Positions 48,060-56,770 of a DNA stretch of 64,000 bases are shown one piece after another (the first letter of the stretch is position 1; every line of letters starts with the position of its first letter). The DNA lies in the NCBI GenBank assembly GCA_040757355.1, contig JBFLWY010000010.1, positions 9,268 through 73,267 on the forward strand. Reading direction: 5' to 3'. The notes beneath the pieces are model-generated. The model searched no databases. It worked only from the letters and a program-made list of their open reading frames with translations, and was not told where the DNA came from. A program made the translations under genes and the position numbers. Source of the DNA: DTYU01 sp040757355 (lineage in GTDB: Bacteria > Bacillota > Desulfotomaculia > Desulfotomaculales > Ammonificaceae).

Positions 48060-48332
48060 TCAGCCGCCCGCTGTCTTTCGCTCGAGACTGTAAACCCAGG
48101 CAATTATCTCGGCCACTGCATGGTAGAGCGCGGGAGGGATTTCCCTGCCCAGGCCTAGTCCGGAAAGGGTGAAGGCCAGCTCCGGGTTGCGGTAAACCGG
48201 GACGCCGTGCTCCTTGGCCAAGTTTTCGATCATCTCTGCAAGTCTGCCCCGGCCCGCGGCCACCACGCGCGGGGCAGCGTCTTTTTCGGGCTCGTAGACC
48301 AGAGCGGCTGCGGCTTTCGGTTTCTCGTCCAC
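48060..48332 (-). CDS. FlhB C-terminal-like protein (YlqH family)
   Basis: 90 residues resembling only the cytoplasmic switch domain of FlhB/EscU (AALVYEPEKDAAPRVVAAGRG, then LAKEHGVPVYRNPELAFTLSGLGLGREIP). It lacks the membrane part and the NPTH autocleavage site, as in Bacillus YlqH. It is 14 bases downstream of the YlqG-like gene. The ylqG-ylqH pair sits next to an RNase H gene in Bacillus too (rnhB there), so synteny is preserved in spirit. Confidence 0.85.
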   Translation of the reverse strand: MDEKPKAAAALVYEPEKDAAPRVVAAGRGRLAEMIENLAKEHGVPVYRNPELAFTLSGLGLGREIPPALYHAVAEIIAWVYSLERKTAGG

Positions 48333-48346
48333 GGCTTCAGCCCCCT

Positions 48347-49297
48347 TTAAACAATGGCATCCAGGGCGCGGTATCCGGCTGCCCCGGCAGGTTCGATAAT
48401 GTCGAAGACGGTCTTTGCGGGACAGGCTACCACCGCCACGTTGTTGATCTGGTACCCGATGGCGGCCAGCTTCTGCTGCAATGCGTCGGCCATTTCCGTC
48501 GCGGGTGTCAGGAACCTTTCGTCCGCCAATGCAATTCTCAGCGAATAGCCGGCGGTGCTTTCCTCAAATAGGCAAACCCAGGTTTCGCCCAAAACCGGCG
48601 TGGTCACCTGCACAACGAGCCCCGCCGGGAGTTCCCGCGCCTCGCCCGCGCCGTTCCTGTGAACCATGTAGATCTCGCCGAAGGATTCCGGCCCGACGAG
48701 CATGAGAAATCTTAAAACGTATTGCAAGGGGTCAAGCGTCTGGGCCCGGTTGAGCGCTTCCTGGCCTTCCGGGAAGGCTTCGTTTCGCCGCATCAGGTAA
48801 TCTGCCGCCCGGCGGACCTTTTCTGCGTCTTCCCGGAGATCAAGCGTTTCAAGGTAAAGCCTTACCGCCCAAAAAGACTCCCGCTCCGCTTCGGGCAGCG
48901 CCCTCCCCTCTGCCAGAAAACGCATGATCGCGCGCCGGTCGAGCGGCAGTCCCCTCCTCAGCATTTCTTTCAAAAGCTGCACGGTGTCTTTGTCAGCGGG
49001 AAGTTCTAAAAGCCGGGCGAGGTCCTCGGGGGAAAGGTCGGCTGTTATTTCCGGGCTGAGCCGCCTGAGGTGCAGGGTCTGTTCCCGTATTTCTTCGATC
49101 ATCGCCCAGAAAACTGCCGGTGAGCCCGGCAGTTCCCCGCGGGCGTTGAAAGTCTGTCCAGCGATTCTAACTACTGCTTCAGGGCCGGTGAGGGCCAGTA
49201 ATTCCACCAGGACCATCTGGCCGGGTCTGAGGTGCCACGGGAGCCGCCAGGCCATCCCCGGGTGGAGCGACACGCGGTCAACGACGGAGATTCCCAT
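48347..49297 (-). CDS. FliK-like/YlqG family protein
   Basis: 316 residues. The C-terminal third (YMVHRNGAGEARELPAGLVVQVTTPVLGETWVCLF) resembles the hook-length-control C-domain, and the gene precedes an FlhB-tail protein as ylqG does. It may act with YlqH in secretion control, but no flagellar genes are nearby and the role is unknown. ATG 49297 has GGGGGG upstream. Confidence 0.6.
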   Translation of the reverse strand: MGISVVDRVSLHPGMAWRLPWHLRPGQMVLVELLALTGPEAVVRIAGQTFNARGELPGSPAVFWAMIEEIREQTLHLRRLSPEITADLSPEDLARLLELPADKDTVQLLKEMLRRGLPLDRRAIMRFLAEGRALPEAERESFWAVRLYLETLDLREDAEKVRRAADYLMRRNEAFPEGQEALNRAQTLDPLQYVLRFLMLVGPESFGEIYMVHRNGAGEARELPAGLVVQVTTPVLGETWVCLFEESTAGYSLRIALADERFLTPATEMADALQQKLAAIGYQINNVAVVACPAKTVFDIIEPAGAAGYRALDAIV

Positions 49298-49335
49298 TAA
49301 CTAACCCCCCTGTCAAATCACACCCGGTTTTTAAC

Positions 49336-49363
49336 ATTGTACCACGCCGGCTGCAGGAGGCAA
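49336..49363 (-). promoter_or_regulatory. Promoter of the ylqG-ylqH-rnhA operon
   Basis: On the minus strand TTGCCT, a 16-base spacer and TACAAT, 39 bases before the start of the FliK-like gene. Confidence 0.5.
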
Positions 49364-49385
49364 AGCTTGAAAGTGTTTAACACGC

Positions 49386-49415
49386 TTGACAAAACGTGGT
49401 TTTTCCGGGGACAAT
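49386..49415 (+). promoter_or_regulatory. Promoter of the formyltransferase gene
   Basis: TTGACA (49386-49391), an 18-base spacer and GACAAT (49410-49415), 37 bases before ATG 49453. Confidence 0.6.
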
Positions 49416-49452
49416 GAAACTGTAGTCTGACTATCTCAGTCGGGGTGACCGG

Positions 49453-50292
49453 ATGAGCCTTTCCATGGGCTGGTTTTCCACCGGGCGCGACAAGGCCGCC
49501 CGCGAATTGCTGGAACTTGTTGTCAAGGGTATTTCAGCCGGCGAGTTACCGCTTGAAATAGCCTTTGTTTTCTGCAACCGCGAGCAGGGTGAGGATCCGG
49601 AAAGCGACGCCTTCATCCGGCAGGTGAGGGGCTACAACCTGCCTCTTGTGAGTTTTTCGTCCGCACGGTTCGACCCGGAGCTGCGCCGGCGGGGGCTGGC
49701 CGGCGATGCGGGCGCGCTCGAACAGTGGCGCACCGCTTATCATGCCGAGGTACTCAAACTGCTCGGTTCTTACCGGGTCGTATTCTCTTTCCTCGCCGGG
49801 TACATGCTGATTGTCAGCGCCGGGATGTGCACGCGCCACGCGATGTTGAACCTGCATCCCGCTATTCCCGGGGGGCCTAAGGGTACCTGGCAGGAGGTTG
49901 TCTGGCAGCTTATCGAGCAGCGGGCGAAGGAGGCGGGGGCAATGATCCACCTGGTCACCCCCGAGCTTGACGCCGGCCCGCCCGTCGCGTACTGTCGTTT
50001 TTCGCTTTCTTCGCCAGGTTTTCAGCCCTTGTGGGCGGAAATGGAGCAAAAGCTGCAGCGTAAGTCCCTCGCCCGGATCAAGGCTGAAGAAGGCGAGCAG
50101 AACAGCCTGTTTCAGGCCATCCGCCGCGCGGAGTTCGCCCGGGAACTGCCGCTGATTTGGCTCACCCTGCACAAGCTGGCCCACGGAATCGTCCAGGTTA
50201 AAGACGGTGCGGTCTTGGTGGCCGGCGAACCTGCCCCGGGTCTTGATATCAGCGCGGAGGTAGACCGGCTGTTTTTAGAGGCTGGAGCTTAG
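49453..50292 (+). CDS. Formyltransferase-family (PurN-like) protein
   Basis: 279 residues, longer than PurN (about 200). The formyl-transferase core is present: GWFSTGRDKAARELLELV, the Asn-His pair in MLNLHPAIPGGPKGTWQ and the Asp in VTPELDAGPPV. A C-terminal extension of about 90 residues is helical. It may transfer a formyl group from 10-formyl-tetrahydrofolate to an unknown acceptor; a true purine role is uncertain because no pur genes are adjacent. Confidence 0.8.
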   Translation: MSLSMGWFSTGRDKAARELLELVVKGISAGELPLEIAFVFCNREQGEDPESDAFIRQVRGYNLPLVSFSSARFDPELRRRGLAGDAGALEQWRTAYHAEVLKLLGSYRVVFSFLAGYMLIVSAGMCTRHAMLNLHPAIPGGPKGTWQEVVWQLIEQRAKEAGAMIHLVTPELDAGPPVAYCRFSLSSPGFQPLWAEMEQKLQRKSLARIKAEEGEQNSLFQAIRRAEFARELPLIWLTLHKLAHGIVQVKDGAVLVAGEPAPGLDISAEVDRLFLEAGA

Positions 50293-50310
50293 AAGTTGCA
50301 GGTTTTCCCA

Positions 50311-50335
50311 ACGTCGAACGTTGAACGTTGAACGT
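50311..50335. repeat. ACGTTGA tandem repeat, second locus
   Basis: ACGTCGAACGTTGAACGTTG continues to 50335, the same units as at 14663. It lies in the short spacer before the HAD gene. Confidence 0.4.
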
Positions 50336-50358
50336 ATGATCTAAAAGGTGGTTTGGGG

Positions 50359-51345
50359 ATGTCCTTTCTGGTTGCTTTTGATCTGGAAGGCCCGCTTTCA
50401 CCCCAGGATAACGCTTACGAGGTAATGGGGTGCGTGCCCCGCGGTTACGAGCTGTTCGAGCGTTTGAGCCGCTACGACGATATCCTGACGCTGCGCGGGC
50501 GGGAGGACTACGAGCCCGGTGACACGCTGATGCTCCTGGTGCCTTTTTTGCTGGCAAACGGTCTCTCCGAAGCCGACGTACGGAACATTTCGGCGCGGGC
50601 AGCGCTGGTTCCGGGTGCCGCTGAGACGGTCCAGGCGCTGCACGGGCGGGGCCTGCCGGTGGTCATCATATCTACGAGCTACTGCGTACACGCGCACAGC
50701 ATTGCAGACCGCATCGGCGTTCCCCATGACCGGGTGGCCTGCACCCGCCTGCCGATAGAGGATATCCGCACTCGCATCACCCATGAGGACATGGAGCTTA
50801 TCCTTGCGGTGCAGGAACGCCTGCTGTCGATTACCCTTTCAGCGGAGGAAGAAATAAACCGTATTTGCGATAGTTTTTTCTGGTCCGAATTGCCCGGCCG
50901 CCCTCTGGGACGTCTCATAGAGCAGGTCAAGGTGGTCGGCGGTGCCCGCAAAACCGCGGCTCTTTCCATGTTTTTAGACCGGTTCGGGGTTGAAACCGGT
51001 ATGGCGGTAGCTGTGGGCGACAGTATAACGGATTTTAAGATGCTGACGGCGGTCGAGCAGGCGGGAGGCCTGGCGATCGTGTTTAACGGCAATGAATACG
51101 CCCTTCCTTACGGGACCTGCGGGGTCGCTGCTGCTGACCTGCGGGCGATCCTTCCGGTAGTTGAGGTATTTATTGAAAGCGGACTTCCGGCGGCCAGGAG
51201 TCTGGTCGAAGAACTGGCGTCAAGGCCGGTTCCGGAAGAAGGGCCTGTGTACCACTGGCTTCCCGGCGCAGATACCGACAAAGTGCTCCCCACGCATAAG
51301 AAGTTCCGCAAGCTCTTGCGCGGCCAGGCCGCCAAACTTGGTTGA
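50359..51345 (+). CDS. HAD-like phosphatase resembling EhaR
   Basis: 328 residues. It starts FLVAFDLEGPLSPQDNAYEVM (the first HAD Asp followed by an unusual EGP) and has the motif IISTSYC and GDSITDFKML. This pattern resembles the protein annotated as energy-converting hydrogenase A subunit R (EhaR) of methanogens, although no hydrogenase genes are present. It probably hydrolyses a phosphorylated metabolite. ATG 50359 follows AAAAGGTGG. It lies between the formyltransferase-like and PfkB genes, all on one strand. Confidence 0.75.
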   Translation: MSFLVAFDLEGPLSPQDNAYEVMGCVPRGYELFERLSRYDDILTLRGREDYEPGDTLMLLVPFLLANGLSEADVRNISARAALVPGAAETVQALHGRGLPVVIISTSYCVHAHSIADRIGVPHDRVACTRLPIEDIRTRITHEDMELILAVQERLLSITLSAEEEINRICDSFFWSELPGRPLGRLIEQVKVVGGARKTAALSMFLDRFGVETGMAVAVGDSITDFKMLTAVEQAGGLAIVFNGNEYALPYGTCGVAAADLRAILPVVEVFIESGLPAARSLVEELASRPVPEEGPVYHWLPGADTDKVLPTHKKFRKLLRGQAAKLG

Positions 51346-51382
51346 GGGGGGTTGATGAGGGATGAAGGATGAGGGATGAACG

Positions 51383-52318
51383 GTGGTTTTGGGTTGCGGC
51401 GCGCTTAACGTGGATTACCTCTTTGCGGCGGACTCCCTGGTGACGGACGGCGAGACCTTCTGCGAGCCGATTGGGCGGCAGCCCGGCGGCTCTGCAGCCA
51501 ACACCGTCTTCGCCCTCGCTAAACTGGGGTTGCCTTCCCGGTTCGCGGGGGCGGTCGGTAGCGACGAGGACGGCGGACTGGTGCTCGAGTCCTTGGCGTC
51601 CGCCGGTATAGATGCGGCCGGGGTGGTGACCCGCGACGGCCATGGCACCGGCCGGGTTTTATGCTTCGTAGACAAGAAGGGGCACCGGGCGCTTTACGTC
51701 TCCCCCGGCGCCAACCTGACGGTAACGGCGATCGAACTGCAAAGCGGGATCACTCCCGGCGTTTTTTGGGTCCACTGCTCCTCTTTCGCCGGCGACGCTC
51801 CTTTTGCCGCCCAACAGAGCTTCGTTGCGGGATTGGCACCGGAAATCCGCCTGAGCCTGGCACCGGGCGCGCTGTACGCGGCACGCGGTTTTGCCGCGCT
51901 GCGCCCGCTGTTAGCGCGCTGCACGGTGCTATTCCTGACCGGCCCGGAGCTTCGGACGCTTACCGGCGAGACGGAGTTGGCCGCCGGTACCCGGATGCTG
52001 TTCGGCGCAGGGGTGGAAACCGTAGCGGTCACCCTGGGTGGGGAAGGGAGCATTGTAGTTACGCCTTCTGACCAGTTCCACCTGCCCGTGCTTCCTGTAA
52101 ACGTGGTGGATACCACTGGGGCCGGCGACGCCTTCGCGGCCGGTTTCATTTTCGGTTGTTTACATAACTGGTCGCCGGTTGATACACAGCGTTTCGCGAA
52201 CGTGGTGGCCTCCTTTTCCGTAGAAAGCTGGGGTGCCCGCGCGGGGCTTCCTTCGCTGTCGGAGGCAAAAGAGCGCTACGAAAAGGCTTACGCCGCTCTA
52301 CTGCCCCCGGTCTGTTAG
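51383..52318 (+). CDS. PfkB-family carbohydrate kinase
   Basis: 311 residues with the two family signatures: GRQPGGSAANTVFALAKLG (about 31-49) and DTTGAGDAFAAGFIFG (about 236-251, catalytic Asp). Members phosphorylate sugars or nucleosides such as ribose, adenosine or fructose phosphate. Start GTG at 51383 just after a GATGAGGGATGAA stretch. The substrate is not deducible. Confidence 0.9.
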   Translation: MVLGCGALNVDYLFAADSLVTDGETFCEPIGRQPGGSAANTVFALAKLGLPSRFAGAVGSDEDGGLVLESLASAGIDAAGVVTRDGHGTGRVLCFVDKKGHRALYVSPGANLTVTAIELQSGITPGVFWVHCSSFAGDAPFAAQQSFVAGLAPEIRLSLAPGALYAARGFAALRPLLARCTVLFLTGPELRTLTGETELAAGTRMLFGAGVETVAVTLGGEGSIVVTPSDQFHLPVLPVNVVDTTGAGDAFAAGFIFGCLHNWSPVDTQRFANVVASFSVESWGARAGLPSLSEAKERYEKAYAALLPPVC

Positions 52319-52396
52319 GATTAACCCCAACAATCCGCCGGGACGTGCAGCACTCGTCCTCCCCAACGCAGCCTCCAATTCCGAATTCCGGTCCCA

Positions 52397-53551
52397 TCAC
52401 TCACCTGTAGACTGAGAGTCGCCGGGCAACTCCCTTACGCTTGCGCTGACCTGAATACTCATCAGGCTGCTCCTGATCTTGCTTATTCTGGCGCTGATGT
52501 CTTTCCGGGAGTTCTCCAGCATCGTTATGGCCCTTGGGAACCGCCCTTCAAGCTCCTCCTGCAGCCAGTTTACCTGTTCCTCAATGCTCTGGATGCTGAG
52601 CATGACCTTGTCGAGGTCGATGTTTTGCGACGTCTTAAGGACCGTTTGAAAGACAAGCAGCAGGTAGGGGATAAACATGCTGTACCCGATGAGCACCACG
52701 TTCTGCTGAAAGACTTCGGCCTGAACGCCGGAACACAAATCGTAGACCGCGTCCGGCACGGCCACGATGCCGAAGCTCACCGTCAGGTTCGGATCAATGT
52801 ACTTCTTAATTTCCTTTGCCTTGGTTAAGACCTCCCGCTCGATCCGCTCCTTCAGCTTCTGCTGCCCGCCGGGGTCCCCGCAGGCCGCGAACTGCTCAAG
52901 GAGGCTGGTCGCCGGCCACTTGCTGTCGATCGGAAGGATCATGTTGTTCGGCAGGCGCAGCCCGAACTCAACGGACTTGTTGCCCACCCGGAAGTCGCGT
53001 ACCTGCCACTCGGGAGGGAGCTTCGCGAAGACGGCCTCGAGGATGTTTTCGCCCGCCGCCCCTTTCGTCTTGGTACCTGCGATTATGGCCTCCAGCCGCC
53101 GGATGGAATCGGCTGTCCGCTGCTCAAGCTCCTGCCGCGCCTTGGTGTGCGTCTGCAGCTCTGTGAGACCCTCTTTAGCCCGGGAAAGCTCGGTCTGGAT
53201 TTTTGCCGCAGTCTCCAGCAGGGTGCTGGCGGTTACACCGGTCTGGGCCAGGGAGGTTGCGACGTTCTGCAGGCTCCGGCCGACCGCCTGCTGGTTCTGC
53301 TCGACTGTAGAGACCCGCTCCGCCAGCGACCGCAGTTCCAAGTGCACCCCGCCGACCGTTTGCGGCAGAGCCTCCAGATGCGCAAGCTTCTCCGCCAGAA
53401 CGGAAGTCTGCACCTGATTGGCGTTCACCGTCTGGGTCAGGTTCTGTAAAACTGCCGAGAGATCCGGGCCGCCGGTTTTCCGGTAGAGCAAAACCACAAA
53501 GATGAGTAACAGAACCAGAGTAACAGCGAGTAAGCCGATCAAAGTTTCCAT
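52397..53551 (-). CDS. rmuC: RmuC-domain protein
   Basis: 384 residues. One N-terminal membrane helix (about 3-24), a coiled coil (about 30-165), and the RmuC nuclease-like domain (KGAAGENILEAVFAKLPPEW, then FGLRLPNNMILPIDSKWP, whose D-x-K resembles the PD-(D/E)xK centre). RmuC proteins limit inversion between short inverted repeats. ATG 53551 follows AGGAGG; the frame to 53584 has no site. The 200 bases upstream of it (53552-53752) hold no gene. Confidence 0.9.
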   Translation of the reverse strand: METLIGLLAVTLVLLLIFVVLLYRKTGGPDLSAVLQNLTQTVNANQVQTSVLAEKLAHLEALPQTVGGVHLELRSLAERVSTVEQNQQAVGRSLQNVATSLAQTGVTASTLLETAAKIQTELSRAKEGLTELQTHTKARQELEQRTADSIRRLEAIIAGTKTKGAAGENILEAVFAKLPPEWQVRDFRVGNKSVEFGLRLPNNMILPIDSKWPATSLLEQFAACGDPGGQQKLKERIEREVLTKAKEIKKYIDPNLTVSFGIVAVPDAVYDLCSGVQAEVFQQNVVLIGYSMFIPYLLLVFQTVLKTSQNIDLDKVMLSIQSIEEQVNWLQEELEGRFPRAITMLENSRKDISARISKIRSSLMSIQVSASVRELPGDSQSTGE

Positions 53552-53752
53552 AAAAAACCTCCTGTGAAGGTTATGGCGGACCACGGCTCGATTTGAACCG
53601 CCTGGCGTGCAGTAAAAAGGCCGCTGTTTACCGGACCGAGCGGCCGTGCCGGGGTCAGGTCCTGAAGGAAGCTCTTGCCAACCGGTGCGGTTGCGCAGGT
53701 TTGGACATCTTTAAAACCTGACTCGGCCCGTCTATCGCGTGCCGGTGTTTGT

Positions 53753-54301
53753 CTACTTCGCCCCGGGCCGGCCCGCCCACTCCTGGAAGACAACACTTGA
53801 ATTGAAATCCACTAGGCGTGCCGTAACCGCGTCCGGCTTAAGGTCCAGCACGCCGAAACTCGGGCCGTAGCCCTTTTTGTCCCGCTCCTTCAGGTGGCCG
53901 GGATTGACCCAGAGGACGCCTCCTTCCCACCGGATTTCCGGTATGTGCGTGTGGCCGAATGCCACGATATCCACCGCTCCAGCCGCCGCCAGTTCTTCCG
54001 GTTTCGGATCCGCCGGCAGGTCGTTCTTGTGCGCCTCGCGGGTATGAGTGAAGAGTACCCGGCTGCCCTCAATCTCCTTCAGGATACGGTTGGTGATTGC
54101 CGGATCCCGGTAGTGTTCGCAGTACACCCCCGGCACCTGAACTATCTCTCCGTTCCAGACCTCCCGCAGCGCCGCCACGTCTTCGCACTCGTCGCCCAAA
54201 TGGGCTATTATGTCAACCTGCCACTCTTTTTTCAGCTTCCGGCCCGCTTCCCGCAAAATTTCCAGTTCCCCGTGCGTGTCGCTGACCAGCCCCAAACGCA
54301 T
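53753..54301 (-). CDS. Metallophosphoesterase, YfcE/MJ0936 type
   Basis: 182 residues. The metal-site motifs are MRLGLVSDTHGE (DxH), HLGDECED (GD), a replacement of the usual GNCD by GVYCEHY, FTHT and FGHTHIPE (GHTH). It is a phosphodiesterase of unknown substrate. ATG 54301 follows AGGAGGTG; the longer frame to 54445 is non-conserved. The unusual GVYCEH deserves note since GN.D normally supplies a metal ligand. Confidence 0.88.
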   Translation of the reverse strand: MRLGLVSDTHGELEILREAGRKLKKEWQVDIIAHLGDECEDVAALREVWNGEIVQVPGVYCEHYRDPAITNRILKEIEGSRVLFTHTREAHKNDLPADPKPEELAAAGAVDIVAFGHTHIPEIRWEGGVLWVNPGHLKERDKKGYGPSFGVLDLKPDAVTARLVDFNSSVVFQEWAGRPGAK

Positions 54302-54540
54302 TCCAAGCACCTCCTGCTCAAAGTAAAAAGTTGTATAATCTGACCGGTAATTGCCCTTAAACCACAAACAACCCTGCCAACGGCTTCCCGGAATTGCCAA
54401 TTTCCAGCATCTAACTTCCAAGAACAGCCCCCAGGTTCCTTGCATTGCTCTGTTTTCTTGGCGAATTCGGGTTTTGCATCACTCTTAAACGATCATCATA
54501 TCGGACCACCTGCGCGGATTAAATAATTGAATTATGTTTC

Positions 54541-55311
54541 TTGACGAACGGCGGTAAACAAAATTATACTGGCAACAGTATTGAAAGGTCCTTCCCGGGG
54601 CAAAAACCCGCAGCCGGAAGAAAGGAGGCAAAAAAGATCGAATCCGGGGAACCGCGTGCAAAAACTTTCACTGCTACTCGCTCCCTTCTTTTACTCGCGG
54701 TCGCTTGGATACTTCTCTGTCTTCATACCTTTGGATACCTGGCCGATGAGATGTCCGAGGGGGATTTGGCACTTTTCGACGTAAAACTAACCGGGTGGGT
54801 AAGCAACCTGATCCATCCTTCCCTCATGCCGCTGATGATCTGGGCATCTTTCCTGGGTTCGACCCCCGCGGTCGGCGGAATCACCGGACTCGCCGCCTTG
54901 TACTTCCTTAGGCGCAAAAGCTACCGGGAAGCCGTCGCCGTTCCGGCTACCTCCTTCGGCGTCTTTCTCCTGGAAACCGCTTTGAAGGAAATCTTCCAGC
55001 GCCCGCGGCCCCAGATCACTCACTTTATCGAGGCGTACGGGTACAGTTTCCCAAGCGGCCACGCCGCGACCGCCGCCGCCCTCTTTTTCGTTCTGTCTTA
55101 TCTCTGGTACCGGTACACCCGGAACCGCTTCCGGTATATCGGCCCAGCCGCCGCTGCTTTACTGATCCTGCTCATCGGCATAAGCCGCGTCTACTTAGGC
55201 GTTCACTACCCGAGCGACGTCCTCGCCGGATTCGCCTTGGGGATGCTGTGGGGGTCGGTCGGCATCTTTTTTCTTAGTCGCGACAAAAATATTTTACCCC
55301 CGATTCCCTGA
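54541..55311 (+). CDS. PAP2-family phosphatase, membrane bound
   Basis: About 256 residues with roughly six membrane helices. The catalytic motifs are KEIFQRPRP, PSGHA and SRVYLGVHYPSD. It probably dephosphorylates undecaprenyl pyrophosphate or phosphatidic acid/phosphatidylglycerophosphate at the membrane. The start is unclear: TTG 54541 is the only conventional in-frame start, yet a textbook AAAGGAGG at 54621 is followed eight bases later by an ATC codon (54637), not by ATG, GTG or TTG. Confidence 0.85.
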   Translation: MTNGGKQNYTGNSIERSFPGQKPAAGRKEAKKIESGEPRAKTFTATRSLLLLAVAWILLCLHTFGYLADEMSEGDLALFDVKLTGWVSNLIHPSLMPLMIWASFLGSTPAVGGITGLAALYFLRRKSYREAVAVPATSFGVFLLETALKEIFQRPRPQITHFIEAYGYSFPSGHAATAAALFFVLSYLWYRYTRNRFRYIGPAAAALLILLIGISRVYLGVHYPSDVLAGFALGMLWGSVGIFFLSRDKNILPPIP

Positions 55312-55635
55312 CATTACCAGATGGAGAACGCTATGAAGCGCCTGCAGCTTTTTACGCGTATGCCTGTAATTGGTACAATACGCAGTCCACAGGAGCACAT
55401 AACGCCCCCGGTCAGCAAGAATCACGACGTAGTCCAAAGCCTCAAGCCAGAGAACGGTACGCTTTTCGTTTTTGCGTCTGTTTACCCAGCACTTAATTCT
55501 GCAGTCTGTAAAGTGGTCTATAATGGCCCGCGGCCAGCGAATCCGCTCACAGCGGCGCAAGTCGGGCAGTCTATTCGCTTCATCTTTGCCTTCGGAAATA
55601 ATATGCCAGAACGTTGCTTCTTTACCGGCCTCCAT
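55294..55635 (-). CDS. PBECR-type (phage Barnase-EndoU-ColicinE5/D-RelE-like) nuclease, probable toxin
   Basis: 113 residues. FWHIISEGKDEANRLPDLRRCERIRWPRAII, IKCWVNRR and LWLEALDYVVILADRGRYVLLWTAYCT fit the small RNase fold found in polymorphic and phage toxins. Similarity seems to extend upstream in the same frame to about 55713 (KKDFVESQPFKGQPVRL), where no conventional start exists; ATG 55635 is therefore either an internal start or the gene is damaged. The overlapping plus-strand frame 55321-55791 looks spurious. Confidence 0.55.
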   Translation of the reverse strand: MEAGKEATFWHIISEGKDEANRLPDLRRCERIRWPRAIIDHFTDCRIKCWVNRRKNEKRTVLWLEALDYVVILADRGRYVLLWTAYCTNYRHTRKKLQALHSVLHLVMSGNRG

Positions 55636-55798
55636 AGGATGGCGTTTAAGTCTAACTGGTTGACCTTTGAATGGTTGGCTCTCGACGAAATCTTTCTTAA
55701 ATTTAAAAAGTCCTCGCGATTAAGGAAACTCGAGTTAGACGTAAAAAGCTATACTACCTCCTCAACTTTGTTGTCTCTCCCTGCGCCTTAATAATAAC

Positions 55799-55823
55799 GC
55801 CCACGATTACCGTGGGCTTGTTC
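55799..55823. terminator. GCCCACG/CGTGGGC hairpin
   Basis: A perfect 7-bp stem with a 5-base loop followed by TTGTT, between the toxin-like gene and the 62-residue gene. It could end transcription on either strand. Confidence 0.55.
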
Positions 55824-55844
55824 CGTATTGATGCTTTATTCTTC

Positions 55845-56033
55845 CTATTCTGATTCAGTAAACAGGCTGGCCGAGTCATACCATTGTCCTGCAGTAGAAA
55901 ATTGCCGAATCCGGCGCCGCTTTAAAAAGGGTTGAATTTCTTTTTCCATCCGTTGATAACTCTTCTTAGCTTTCACAAGACGCTTCTCTTTTGTTTCAAA
56001 ACTCCCGTCTTCAGGTCTTTGATTTTTACACAT
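55845..56033 (-). CDS. Small basic protein downstream of protease pseudogene
   Basis: 62 residues, basic, no recognised family (KEKRLVKAKKSYQRMEKEIQPFLKRRR). Its ATG (56033) overlaps the stop of the broken protease gene and has AGAAGGAGGGG upstream, so it was the second gene of that operon. It may be a partner of the protease. Confidence 0.5.
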   Translation of the reverse strand: MCKNQRPEDGSFETKEKRLVKAKKSYQRMEKEIQPFLKRRRIRQFSTAGQWYDSASLFTESE

Positions 56034-56521
56034 TACCTTCCCCTCCTTCTGCCAGGCTGCCTTTCATAAGTTTAGCGACAAACGAATGATCCTTGCTTTC
56101 GATACACTTCGCCACTCTTGTAGCTACCAAAGTGTTTATTCGGATATAAAGTTCATAAACCAACCTCCAGCACTCTTCTTTGCTGTCCCTCAACTCTATA
56201 TTCAACCCGCACTTCAGCGCCTCATCAGCTATAATTGCGGCAGATATTAACTATCCTTTCAGCCGCAAGGCCATCCCCGCCAGGAGAATTAATAACCAAA
56301 GCCAAGCCGCCCGACAGGTCCATTTTTTGAAGAATACCTTCTAACATATCGGCATCTTCATTCTCGATCATTACAGGAAACCTGAAACTCGTGAAAAAGG
56401 CAACTACTGGTTTGCCCAACTGCTTTTCCAGTTCAACATAAAGATGGCGTCGGGTTTCATGACCTTGCATCTGCTCATTTCTCACGCGTTGAATAATAGG
56501 AACCAAATCTTCTCTGTCCAA
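56026..56521 (-). pseudogene. Serine dehydrogenase proteinase (SDH_sah) family gene with internal deletion
   Basis: The 5' part encodes 98 residues ending NSPGGDGLAAERIVNICRNYS-stop, which is the N-terminus and nucleophile-elbow region of SDH_sah/ClpP-like membrane-free proteases. After a frame change, sequence of the C-terminus follows (ADEALKCGLNIELRD, WRLVYELYIRINTLVATRVAKC, IESKDHSFVAKL). About 150 central residues are missing, including expected catalytic positions. The gene is therefore dead. Confidence 0.65.
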
Positions 56522-56770
56522 AATATGGCTCCTCCTTGTCTGCTACCACGAGAGGTGCTCCAGCAATACCTGGTCTTTCGTGAAATTCGAGGTAACACAG
56601 GAAATCCCTTCTTTTTTGAAAAAGCTATGCCTTTACCTACATTCGTGTGACCATTTGTTGGGCGTTGCTCCGATTATCACTAATCTTCTTTCCCTAAAGC
56701 CCGTCTTTGAGAAGCCGCTGCCCTGACAGAAGTCAACAATCTTGACCGCCAACTGCCTAAGACCAGCAGA

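Noticed and set aside
55321..55791. 156-residue plus-strand frame
   Set aside because: It overlaps the toxin-like minus-strand frame, which has recognisable motifs; this one has none.
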